A program made the position numbers and the translations under genes. Shown here one piece after another: positions 23,801 through 35,095 of a DNA stretch of 64,000 bases. Below the pieces are notes generated by a model. It saw nothing but the letters and a program-made list of their open reading frames with translations. It was not told where the DNA came from and did not search any database. Source of the DNA: Asterella californica (Eukaryota; Streptophyta; Marchantiopsida; Marchantiales; Aytoniaceae); contig JAYKYS010000010.1 of NCBI GenBank assembly GCA_036924285.1, positions 3,472,001 to 3,536,000 of the forward strand. Reading direction: 5' to 3'. Within the stretch, counting starts at the first letter, position 1; every line of letters begins with the position of its first letter.

Positions 23801-26644
23801 GAGAAATCTCAAGACCTTCATCTTCCATGATATCAAGATATCTGCACAGGGTAAATGAACTGGTAGTAAGAACTGATCTTTAAAGGCATGAGGATAGAAA
23901 CAAGGTACGAGACTGAAACACTTAGGCAGCGTGACAATTAGAATTCAAGAACGAGGGGTCTGAACTATGTCACCGGAAGTAAGTACTCTCGGGAAGTACA
24001 ATGAAAACAAATATTCACCATTGTTTTAGAATAAAAAACAGCAAAAGACCGAACAGAAAGAGCTGCACTAGAGCTGAACATCAAAATGTGGCCCAAGACT
24101 CACACCTGCTAGCGTGGAAATTCTCCACTCCAAGGTCTTCGTCCCAGAGGAAGATATAACTGTACCTCGCGACAATGTCTGGGTGCAGAAAACGCTTGGC
24201 AAACCACCTAGTCCAGATGTACAACTAACAGTTATTCTTCAAGTGCAGATATATCAAAGACACTAGCGAACTGTGATCCACTAATTCTGTAGAGTAGCAA
24301 GCAAGGACTCCGCCCTAAGCGTTGGAACCATATACTAGTTGAAACAAACATCGCGTAGAACACACTTCACCAATTCAGTGTGCGCTTAAGGGCACATTAC
24401 TGACTGGAGTGTAGACATGTTTGCGACGGCTCACAGTGACGGATTAACCGGGTACAGTCGGGACTGTAATTATCAGTTAGGGCGCGTTCCGTAGGACAAA
24501 TTTTCACGATTAAGCTGAGAGTTTATCCAAATTAGAGCATATTATCAATGCTATCGCTTTTGACAAATAGCTTATTACAAATGCACATGGTGGAAAAAGC
24601 ATTACCATTTTGTCTGATTGGCAGCCATCACATGAATTGCTTGTGGACTCCAATCCAGATCCATCCACGCGTCCACTTGTCCATCGTAGTGGAATATCAT
24701 ATACGTGAAATTCTCTGCGGGGAACTGTTAAAGAGCTAGTCATGTCTACGCTTGACCATCATGCAGTAAGATACGAAGTGTACGACATCACAGTAAAGAT
24801 AACCTAGAGTTCACTCAGAAATATTAGCATTTCCAGAACGATCTTGCAAACACCATTATGAAACGCACGACACAGCGGTATCACAGTCTGCTTGGGACTA
24901 GAATTCCTCCTCCACTGTTGCTCGAGTGTCTGCAATTTACCTTTCGAATGATCTTATCGACACAACTCTTTTGCTTGATACCAACTGCCATAGCCAATAA
25001 ATTCTGCGGGCCGACTGCACCCTGCATAAAACAGTCACTACCTTCACTGAATAGATATGCAAAACGTTCTATCGAAACTATAAATCAGCTCCTGTTATCC
25101 TACGCTGAGCCCCCAACTCGCCATCTTGGGATGTCTTTGAGGACAAGTAAAGATTTCACGACTACAGTTTTACGACCGGAGTTCTATTCATTCCCCCCCA
25201 TAAAGATTTTGAGGTGTAGTCTAATGAGCAACATGATGTTGTCGTTCAGTAAATTATGAAGTACTCTCCCTTGTCATCACGAATAGTTGAAATGTTGCAA
25301 AACGTAGCTTTTACTCGTGTCCTTCAATGTTCAATTATGTGCATCATGTGCCAAAGTCAGTTGGCCTCAGATAAAGTGAAGACATTCGTACATTTTCTGC
25401 AACCTTCCACAGATGTCTACGTTCCAGGTCTGAAGTAGCCTCCACTATTCCACTTGGCAAGGTTTCAGTACCCTCTCGTTTACCAACCTTGGGGCATACA
25501 ATCTGGCGTTCTGTTCGGCGTTCAATGTCTTCTGAACGCTTGCCCTGCACATATTATCAAATCACCAGGACCACCCACTGACTATATCGCCTTGAAAGCA
25601 ATTTGTACAAAGAGCCTTGGGAGAGTTCTTCTTGGTAAGAAATAAGTTGGAAGCGGTAGTCAAACTTCCGCGGAAAACTAATCAGATATCATTCACCAAA
25701 CCTCACAGCAGCACACTGGAAACTAGGAATTTAAGGGACATGATCGTGAAAAGGATGCGAAGCCTATGTCTGATAGTGTTCCAATTCGCATTTCACGCAG
25801 ATAATTCCAGTCAAGCACCACAGAAACTTTCAAGTTTCATAAGCAGAATAAGAATCATGGCAAGGATCGCTAGTTAGTTCTTTGGTGTGAACGGTCATAA
25901 GCCCGTATACATTAACGGAAACGGGACGTTACTCAATGTAGAACAGGAACTGTCTGTAACTACTAATGATAAGCTCACAACTGCCCCCGTAACGGTCATG
26001 GCATGAAAATAGTTACTTCGGAGTAGAACGTTGTCTCCTGTCACAAAGGTGGAGAAGCAAAGCACATGTTCTGGAGAGCTGAACAAGGGGAACCACTGAA
26101 TCAATCAAGGTTTTGCTAACCGTGCAATTTGCAGGAATAGCAGGTTTGAAGCTCTCCATAAGCGCCGGAACACTCCATGCGCTTGAATACTGTACACAAA
26201 GAATCAGCGTTAGCTGCTGTCACCTGGATCAACTCAAGCCTACGCTCTAAAGACTAAATTCAGCGTTTCTCTTCCTGCTACATTTGCTGACAACATTTAC
26301 CCACAGTACTGCCAAAGTGAAGGAGATTGTTCCTGAAAGCTTCATAAAACTGCTACCGGGAACAGCATAATACTTCTAAGGCAGCTGTAACCGACAAAGT
26401 TGAATGATCAAAAGGTCTGCAAATAAAACATTTGAGAAAATAAGCGGGTTGGCCATCGTACAGTGTAAGGTTCATTCACTGCCAGGTTGCAGAGGAACAA
26501 CATAAACACAATGAAGATAGCTGTGCACGCCAAAAAACTCGGCCGAAAAACCTTGCGCCATTTTGTTTCACCGGATTTCCTGTCGACCTGCAACCGATAG
26601 GTTGACAGGAAATCCTCGCACCGCTTTCCTGTTTTCCTCGACAT
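20876..26644 (-). CDS. DUF707 family protein, twelve exons
   Basis: Exons (minus): 26644-26480 (or -26462), 25544-25404, 25021-24941, 24724-24606, 24207-24106, 23841-23725, 23476-23411, 23271-23205, 23053-23000, 22832-22743, 22488-22432, 21028-20876; about 403-409 residues, normal for the family. An N-terminal hydrophobic segment (FLACTAIFIVFMLFLCNLA) suggests a type II endomembrane anchor. Family motifs appear in order: LPSGIVEATSDL, NLLAMAVGIKQK, FTYMIFHYDGQVDAW, TKWWFAKRFLHPD, YIFLWDEDLGV, GLEISQPAL, PPCTGWVEMMAPVFS, QNDLVHAWGLDYKLGYCAQ, VGIIDSEYIVHEGIPSLGG, and terminal ELQAFSRRWRRAA...GWRDPF. Ten of eleven introns are GT-AG. Intron 6 (23724-23477) starts GC (CACAG|gcaagt). The exon 1 donor is ambiguous between two phase-0 sites. 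The family is often labelled 'lysine ketoglutarate reductase trans-splicing related'; its biochemical role is unknown to me. The frame is intact throughout. Confidence 0.93.
23477..23724 (-). other. GC-AG intron (DUF707 intron 6)
   Basis: The donor reads CACAG|GCAAGTT and the acceptor aatgcag|GCGACTG. Only this join keeps phase 2 and recreates the family motif VHRR followed by a Cys-rich PPCTGW exon; no in-phase GT donor fits. AG|GCAAGT is the usual consensus of rare GC-AG introns. Confidence 0.8.
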
Positions 26645-28703
26645 TTTCTGCCTCGCACCGTGACAAGTTCCGCAACAAGCACCCTAACACAGACTACATC
26701 CAAAACGCAAACCTGGATTCATTCAACCTGAGACACATCAATCTGGAACACCTACAGCGTTCCAGAATAATTCACAAGAAGTGCCGATTAGGGGACCTCC
26801 ATTCGGCACCTCAACTGCCGGATATTAAATACACAAGCGCATCCTTCGGATCTGGAATGAACAAAACTCAAATGTTGTACCTTCAATCCTTCAGGACCGA
26901 AAGTGCATTGATAACTAAAGAGACAACAATTACGGGTTAGAAGCGGGATCCGACCTCTTCCCATCACAATGACAATGAAAGGATGTTGAGTTCCTCCAAG
27001 CTCCTTGCGCAGTCGTTCGTTTTTTAATAAACTGTGGAATGTTCGAACCAGTCAATTTGTCCCTGCGTGTGTTCGAACCGCATGGCAGCTGAGTCGTCTT
27101 CAGTATGCTTCGCTTTGTTATAACATCGTGCCACGTTAAAGGTGCTATACAAGGCTTCAATCTCACCCGTCTAATCTCGCCCGTCTAATCCGCCCAGATG
27201 CTTGTAATCAACCCACATGTATCTGGGTTTCACACTATAATCCGCGTCAAACCTAACCTCGTATCAGTAACAACGGGATGAAAGTGTCCGAAATTGCGGA
27301 GCATGCAGAATGAGCATAAACGTGGGATTAAATTTTGAAGTTATTGTGAAAACAGGAGTATGAGACTTAGGGTCTCTTTCCACATCACCTTAACTGTCTT
27401 ATCAGCCTAAGTGTCTTATCAGCCCATGTAAGAGACGTTCGGTAATAGAGACAGGCTTTCCATCGCCATGTATGGAGCTAAACTTGCAGGCCCAGCCCAG
27501 GTTTTTCCTGCTTACTTGTAATTTACCGGTGGTTTTTGACCATTGATGAATTATTGTGTTAATTCATTGATAATTTTTAACAAATTTTGAGTCTCTATTC
27601 ATTTTTTTGGTTGTTTTGAGACAGAAATTATCTGAAGCATTCTCTACTTCTCCTGCAATTTTATAAAAGTTGCCAGGGCACATTACACGAGATGCTGGAT
27701 CTAGGCTGACGTTGAGCTAAAGTTTAGCATATTCGCTTTCTTATCGTGATCTCCCAGGTCTATGAATAAGACATCATTTGATGCATCATTCGATGCATCA
27801 TTCGACGCATTTATATCTTTACAAATAATTCCTGGATCTACGTTCGACGTGATGTGCATTTTGTGTTCTCATGGATGCGGTGCCAACAGTGACTCGAGAG
27901 AGTTTCAAACTTGAAAGGGGAGTGACAATCCAAGGTGCGGCATAGCTCTAATACGACAAAGATCTTGTGTTTAAGGGAGTCGTTGGTTCTTTTGCTACAT
28001 TCTTGTCTCTGTGATTTGTTAGTAGATGTCTTAATTTTCTTGTTAAATTTTCTTGCTTTCTAAACCCTATACTGGTTTTACATTTCTCACGCAACTGAAA
28101 CATGGATACCTCTCTCACGCACGCCAGCAAGTTGACTTGCGGCGGGCTCAGGCTCAGGCACCGCTCCGTCTCCGTCTCCATCTCTGCCTCCGCCCTCTAA
28201 CACTCCACGTCGTAGTGCATGACATTCTACATGATGAAATAGAGCTTCAGAAGACACTCAATCAGCATTTGTTCCGGAAGCTACGCCTAGCTTACCAAGC
28301 TGGGCAGGAGCTAAGCTGGGGCTATGCTTGGCAAGCTGCTCCCTAACTTGGGTTGAAATATCACCCTGAACGAGAGCGAAAGTTTCCAGAATGCAGAGCT
28401 CGACGAGGAGAGCGACCTCATGCTTCCAGTTTTAACAGAAAATGTTTTAAGTAATAGTTAGTACAGATTTTAGACTAAGAAATATGCGAAAAAGAGAAAT
28501 CTATCGATTCTTAATCGTGACTTGAACTTAGAATCTGATAGCGTGAGTGTGTAGGTGTTCACAAGTACTATAGTTTTGACTCCTTATTCATTAAAAACGG
28601 AGTTATATAGAGAAGTTAGCGTAAGAAAGGCTAGTAAAGACTTTACAGGAAAACTTCTTCAAGAAAACATATACAGAATTTTTAACCTTCTTGAACGGAA
28701 TCA
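26645..28703. other. DUF707 upstream region and spacer
   Basis: The first part should hold the DUF707 promoter and 5' UTR. A triplicated catcattcgatg-like motif lies at about 27770-27811 and a doubled gtcttatcagcc motif at about 27402-27433. No open frame here has homology I recognise. Confidence 0.5.
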
Positions 28704-28704
28704 A

Positions 28705-28770
28705 AGGCCATCCCAGTGATAGGGCGTCTGCCTAGGAGGAAAGTGTCTCCGGATCAATTCCTCTTGGCCT
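28705..28770 (+). repeat. tRNA-like head (possible SINE 5' end or decayed tRNA)
   Basis: A 66-nt stretch has complementary ends (aggcca 28705-28710, tggcct 28765-28770), an A-box-like block (cagtgatagggcgtc) and a B-box-like block (ggatcaattcc, 28751-28761) at tRNA spacing. The T-arm and anticodon arm do not fold cleanly. That favours a tRNA-derived SINE promoter or a degenerate tRNA over a working tRNA gene. It stands directly before the 0.77-kb repeat array. Confidence 0.35.
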
Positions 28771-28816
28771 CTGGTTCCTATTCCGGCATGTTGGCCTCCT
28801 GGAAAGGAGTCTATGT

Positions 28817-31130
28817 TGGATATGCAGCCACGTCCTGCATATCTAAGGGCGGGAGACCGGTATCTCTTTTAATCGTGGGCTTCTTGGTCTAAGCCTCCGC
28901 ATGCCATCTTGAATATACTATGAGAGATACCTGGTGCGCATATGGGGGGTTGTAAGCACTGTGGGGCAACCTCATAAGTGTTGAGGCTTCGGCTTACATT
29001 GGATGGCTTGTAGTATATTCAAGATGGCATCAAGAGCACGAGAAACTTTTGCTAATCAATTAATTAATCATCGAGTCGGGTTAGCAATAGCCAAGGAAGT
29101 TGTGAGATCTTGTCAGTGAAGGAGTCTGCTTTGTAAAGGCAGCTGTGAACTTTTTATAAAAAAGGGGCCAGTTTAGTAAATAAAGTTATGTATGCATAAG
29201 GACAGTATGGGGTAGCTTAGCTAGGGACCTACTTCTGGTAAGTGGTTGTGCTTATAAAGACAGCAGGAGAGCAGCTTAGCTAGGGCCTTAGCTTTTAGGT
29301 TAAATAACATGCGACGGCTTTGAACGGGGACTTTTTTACACATAGCGGAGGGAAAAGCCGTCGGGACGCGCAGGAGAAGCTTGGGAGCAGGGGAGATCAA
29401 ATTTCTGAGAAAATTGAATTGGGAGGTCGTCGCAAGGAGATGGGCAAGTGTTTTAGGGCTTGAACTGTGTCTAACAAACTGTTTTTAGAGAAAATTACTT
29501 AGGAGGCAATCTATTGAGCGGAGATCAGTTTGATGGTCTGTGAGAGACTTTTGATCATAACTGAATCAAGTTTTTGAGATGCAACCATGTCTTGCATATC
29601 TAGGGACGGGAGACCAATATCTCCTTTAATCGTGGGCTTCTTGACCTAATCCTCCGCATGCCATCTTGAATATACTATGAGAGATACTTGGTGCGCATAT
29701 GGGGGGGCTGTAAACCCTGTGCGGCAACCTCATAAGTGTTGGGGCTTCGGCCTACATTGGATGGCTTGTAGTATATTCAAGATGGCATCAAGAGCAAGAG
29801 AAACTTTTGCTAATCAGTTAATTAATCATCGAGTCTGCTTAGCAATAGCCAAGGAAGCTATGAGACATTTGTCAGTGAAAGAGTCTGCTTTGTAAAGGCG
29901 GCTGTGAACTTTTTATAAAAAGGGGCCAGCTTAGCAAATAAAGTTATGTACGCATAAGTACAGTAGGGGGTAGCTTAGCTAGGGGCCTACTTCTGGTAAG
30001 TGGTTGTACTTATAAGGACAGCAGGGGAGCAGCTTAGCTAGGGCCTTAGCTTTTAGGTTAAATAACTTGCGACGGCTTTGAATGGGGACTTTTTTACATT
30101 CGGAGCGGAGGGAGAAGCGGAGTGGAGCGGAGGGAGAAGCCGTCGGGACGCGCAGGAGAAGCTTGGGAGCAAGGGGGATCAAATTTCTGAGAAAACTGAA
30201 TTGGGAGGTCGTCGCAAGAAGATGGGCAAGTGTTTTAGGACTTGAACTGTGTCTAACAAACTGTTTTTAGAGAAAATTACTTAAGAGGCAGTTTATTGAG
30301 CGGAGATCAGTTTGATGGTCTATGAGAGACTTTTGATCATAATTGAATCAAGTTTCTGATGCACCCACGTCTTGCATATCTAGGGACGGGAGATCGGTAT
30401 CTCTCTTAATCGTGAGCTTCCTGACCTAAGCCTCCGCATGCCATCTTGAATATACTATGAGAGATACTTGGTGTGCATATGGGGGGGCTGTAAGCCCTGT
30501 GGAGCAGCCTCATAAGTGTTGGGGCTTCAGCCTACATTGGATGGCTTGTAGTATATTCAGGGTGGCATTAGGATGGCATCAAGAGCACGGGAAACTTTTG
30601 CTAATCAGTTAATTAATCATCGAGTCGGCTTAGCAATAGCCAAGGAAGCTGTGAGACCTTTGTCAGTGAAGGAGTCTGCTTTATAAAGGCGGCTGTGAAC
30701 TTTTTATAAAAAAAAGGCCAGCTTAGCAAATAAAGATATGTACGCATAAGGACAGTAGAGGGGCAGCTTAGCTAGGGGCATGATTCTGATAAGTGGTTGT
30801 GCTTATAAGGACATCAAGGGGCAGCTTAGCTAGGGCCTTAACTTTTAGATTAAATAACCTGCGGCGGCTTTGAACAGGGACTTTTTTGCACAGAGCAGAT
30901 GGAGAAGCCCTCGGAACACGCAGGAGAAGCTTGGGAGCAGGAGAGATCAAATTTCTGAGGAAATTGAATTGGGAGGTCGTGGCAAGGAGATGGGCAAGTG
31001 TTTTAGGGCTTGAACTGTGTCTAACAAATTGTTTTAGAGAAAATTACTTAGGAGACAGTCTATTGAGCGAAGATCAGTTTGATGGTATGTGAGAGGCTTT
31101 AGATCGTCGTTGAATCAAGTTTCTGAGAGT
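28817..31130. repeat. Three tandem ~0.77-kb units, each with a stem-loop
   Basis: Units start near 28817, 29579 and 30358; landmarks repeat at 28897, 29654 and 30434 (spacing 757 and 780). Shared blocks are a cttgcatatcta opener, the stem-loop, a TATA-like ctttttataaaa, repeated gcagcttagctaggg, and a gatcagtttgatggt closer. Stem arms gccatcttgaatatacta and tagtatattcaagatggc pair perfectly in unit 1 (28903-28920 with 29011-29028) and unit 2 (29660-29677 with 29769-29786); in unit 3 the right arm (30549-30566) carries changes. A more diverged partial copy may continue to about 31260. Short open frames inside recur only because the units repeat. Function unknown; an LTR with internal repetition is possible because a gagtgtttgtcttgta stretch follows near 31357. 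Confidence 0.75.
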
Positions 31131-31339
31131 TTCAGTTGGGAAGTTGACGCAAGGAGAGGTATGAGAGTTAGGGGTCTGAATTTCATCCACTAGATCGGTT
31201 TTGAGGTGAACTTGACAGACTTTGGCAGAGAATTGATAGACGGGAGAGAGAGAAAGAGAGAGATTTTCTACGGTGGAAGAAATTGATGGTGGAGTTGACA
31301 CTCAAATAAAGTTATTTTGAATCTTGAGAGGCCTATCTG

Positions 31340-32650
31340 TGTACTTGAGTGTTTGGTTGAGTGTTTGTCTTGTAATTGGTGGGCGCAAGAAGCAAGATTT
31401 TGAGATCTCATCGTCAACAGTAACATGTTTTATCTTTGGTCGTTTCTCTGATCGATCACAGTTAGGAGGTCCGTCCTCCCAAGAAAGACTCTCACTGCGA
31501 CACCGCTCTCACGCCTCCGCACTCACGTACCTCTACTCCTCGAAGCCTCTACACGCACTCCACATCTCGACACTCCCGCTCACTCTCCACTCTGCTCCTT
31601 TTGGAGTAGAGCAGAACTCGGGCCAAACACCACAAGAAGGACACGTACGACGAGGACACATCCGAAATAGCAACTCAGAGGTCAAAATTGCACTCCAAAT
31701 GATCGAAATCAGCCAAATTGACACTCGCAGACGGATTTATGTCAGATTTTGATCAACCCGTAACCTTCTTCGGCTTCTAACTCCGTGGATCTTTCACCAA
31801 ATCGAATGATTTTTGATGTGTTGGAATCATCTTCCCAGTGCGCACCTACTGCACTCTTCAGCACCAGAGATTGTCGACCCACGCCAACCTGATGCTCGCC
31901 GACGCACTTCTGTCGACCTCAAATCCGTCACAAAACCCGTCACCAGAAATTTCGACTTGTCATAACTCACAAACTGCTCGACCAAACTTCACAAAACTTC
32001 GTGCACTAGGACTGTCTCTCCAATGCGCTTTCAACAAGTCCACATCGGCTGAAATTGATAAGTATTTTGTCTGTCACGTCCAAATGTGCACTTCAGTCAG
32101 AATAGGTCACTTCAACAACGTTCCACCAAATTTCAGCAGCGCTTCCGCACTACATCACCACCAAATCGACTGAGAACAAGTTCAGATGACAGCCATCCAC
32201 ACAGCGATCGATCACAACACCAAAATGAACCACTCCACGCACGCGAGCACCCGCAAATCGAAGATACCAACAATCTGTCAACTCCGGAGATATCATCGGT
32301 AGCAATCCACGACCTGAAATCTCTCAACCCGGCCTCGCAATTTGAGTTCTTCAAGTGATAAAACGATATGTACTCACTCCATCATGCCAACATGCACTGG
32401 ACAATCACTACAGTCGAGCCAAATCTACTATGTGCTCGTAAAGAATCCAAATCTCACTCATCAAGACTACCCACCATAGCCAAGAGCTTGAAAGCTCAAC
32501 TTTAAGAACTGAGGTCTCCAAGCCCTACTTGCGAAGTATACCCCTAGTGGGCACTCTCATCAACTTGCCTTAACTGCACTAACGTCCTTACCGGGATTCG
32601 TCACTTCGCACTCGGTCAACCTCGTCGAGTTGCCAAACTGACGTGACAAA
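31340..32650. other. Unassigned stretch between repeat array and Ty3 pol
   Basis: Non-coding by inspection: short frames only, without recognisable domains. If the array to the left is an LTR, this would be leader and decayed gag of the Ty3 element on the right, but no Gag or zinc-knuckle motif is visible to support that. Confidence 0.4.
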
Positions 32651-33824
32651 GTTCATACATTTCTTGATTTGACGAACTTTTATCGTCGATACGTGAAGAG
32701 ATTTAGTGCAATTGCGAAGCCATTAATCAAACTAATGAAGGTGGACCAGGAGTGGCAATGGAGAGATGAGCATGAGCGAGCTTTTGTAGAGCTTAAGAAT
32801 ACGTTGACATTTGTTCTCATCTTGAGGAGACTCGTCCTTTCCAACTGCACATTGATTGGAGTATGTTGAGGTTTGGAGCAGTGCTGACTCAGCATGATGA
32901 TGAGAAAAAAGAGTTCGTGGTGATGTATGTCAATCGCTCTAACAATTTGATGGAGGCGAATTGTAGTTCGTACGAGAGAGAGCTTTTGGCGGCAATGTGG
33001 ACTATTGCACACTTCCGACGTTATTTGTTTGAGAACTTTTTTACTCTCATTATTGGTCACCAGCCGTTCAAGTGATGGATGGAGTCCGACAAGCTTACAA
33101 AGAAGCTTGTATGATGGGCTCTGATCTTACAAGAGTATGACTTCCAAGTAGTGCATAGACCTAGAGTCGTAAATCTAGATGCTGAATGATTGAGTCGGAA
33201 TCCATGCACAAGTCAACAAGATCAGACTAGAGCTCGATGACATGACAAGGTTGATGAGGAGATGGTGCCAAGGTGGTATGCATCTATCTTTTTGTGTGTG
33301 TTGGTCATGAACTCTAGTATGGAGGGCCAGGTCGTATCTTTCTCGGGTCAAAGAATATATGGTGAGTCTCCAACTCTTGAGTGTGGAGATGGTGTTCTAG
33401 ATCAGAGGGATATTCATGACGATGTGACAAATGAATATTTACATACTGGCGTGGTAGATACAGTAAGTGCCAAGGAGTGAGATTATATTCTCCAACGAGC
33501 AAAGAGATTTCGACGAGAGGGACGACATGTACTTCGAGTGTGAGACGATGAGAGAATACGGATAGTGTCACATCCATCCTAGAGGACATAGTTAGTACGA
33601 CATGTCCATGAGGAGTTGAGACATTTTGGAGTGAAGTGTACACATAGCTTACTCCAAGGAGAGTATTGGTGACGCGGTATGCATATCGATGTGTAGTAGT
33701 TTGTCGCATGATGTGTGATTTCTGATCGAGTACGAGCATCGCTTAACGCTCTTATTCTACAATTAGACCCTTTATCGATTAAAGAGTTGAGTTACTATTG
33801 GAGTTTGGATTTTACAAGACCCTT

Positions 33825-34955
33825 TATCGCGATCCCAGTATCAAGATTGAGCACAGACGCGACCAACAAAACTTTAGTGGACTTGCACTAGGTTGTGAAC
33901 TCTACGAGTAGGACTTTACGACTTGGCTGGGAAGTCGAGAACATATGAACTTTAAGTGGTTCTCTGAACCAAGGTTGGAACATTGAGTTATGACATAAGG
34001 GCATACCTCAAGATAATCCCATACGAACGTTGACCTAAGGAGATAAGTCTAAAAATGGACCGAAACATAAGTCTGAGGCGTGAGTCCGAGACGTGGATTT
34101 GGTGCAGACAAACCATGGTTTGGACGCTGGTCCGAACCACAGGGTCCAAGTTTGACGTTGGACCACTGTTCCTCAGAAAAATCTCAAGTGTTGGAGCTCC
34201 AACAAGGTTTTGGGTCGTGGACGGAGCTCCACGTAAGATCTCGAGGCGAGTAAGATATCATTGAAAAAGTCTTGGCGAGAGCTTTCTATTGATATGCAGA
34301 ACTCTTCCAGTTGACTTCCGAGTTGAGAATTATGATCGATCTGGTGATCAGATTGTGATATAATTTTCAGAGACCAAAGAGGAGGACGAGGTCGCCTATC
34401 CCCAGAAGTATATATGAGAGGGGCTCGATGCTTGGGTGGACCAGGACAAGTCATCCGATCCCAAGGATCAACGGACGGACTCTGGGAGCATGAGGTGATG
34501 GCTGGACCAACACCAAGACGCATTCTGATCCAAACTTGGACTTCTAGATTCATGAACAACCCAAGGATTGGAGAAAGACTAGGGAACGACACGGCGGGTT
34601 AGACAATCATTCGGGAGCTTGGACCCAGACGGACATCACGAGCGGTTGGACCGCTAGATGTGGTGGAAGCTCCGTTTAGGACCCTAGAATTTATGAGAAG
34701 TCTATCCCAAGTCATGTTGTGACTTGCTCATGTTAGGGGATCGACCTAACAAGGTCAAGGTCGGAACTTAGGGAATGTTGAACTTGAGAATTAGGGAGAC
34801 GGTCCGACTCCGGTCCGGACCAAAAACGGACTTAAGGTAAGTGGTGCATGAACGCTAACATGTGATTGTGCCTCGCAGGTTAGCGTTGCGAGTTTCGTGA
34901 CCTACTGAGCAAGAGCTTCCGTTGACGCAACAAGGCAGTAGGTGTGCGAAACTCT
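33825..34955. other. ~1.1-kb insertion in the integrase of the Ty3 relic
   Basis: Integrase homology stops after DFTRPF and resumes at HHRYVLVRMKHFSKW. The intervening DNA has no recognisable coding content; it is rich in ggacc/ggtcc-type words. I found no clean terminal repeats or target-site duplication, so its nature is open, and the exact borders are uncertain by a few tens of bases. Confidence 0.5.
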
Positions 34956-35095
34956 TATTGTTGACCGTACGCCACCACCGATATGTGTTGGTGAGGATGA
35001 AGCACTTCTCCAAGTGGTTTGAGTTGGTGGTATTACCAGACAAGGCGAGTGAAAAGAACAGCGCATGCGTTCTTAGATCGAGTGTTGAGTTGTGG

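Noticed and set aside
28817..31130. A CRISPR-like array
   Set aside because: Units are about 770 bp without short identical repeats and unique spacers, and the genome is a plant nuclear genome.
31357..31390. LTR end and primer binding site before the Ty3 relic
   Set aside because: The tgtttgtcttgta then ttggtgggcgc arrangement is suggestive, but I found no second LTR and no Gag downstream, so it is not annotated as a feature.
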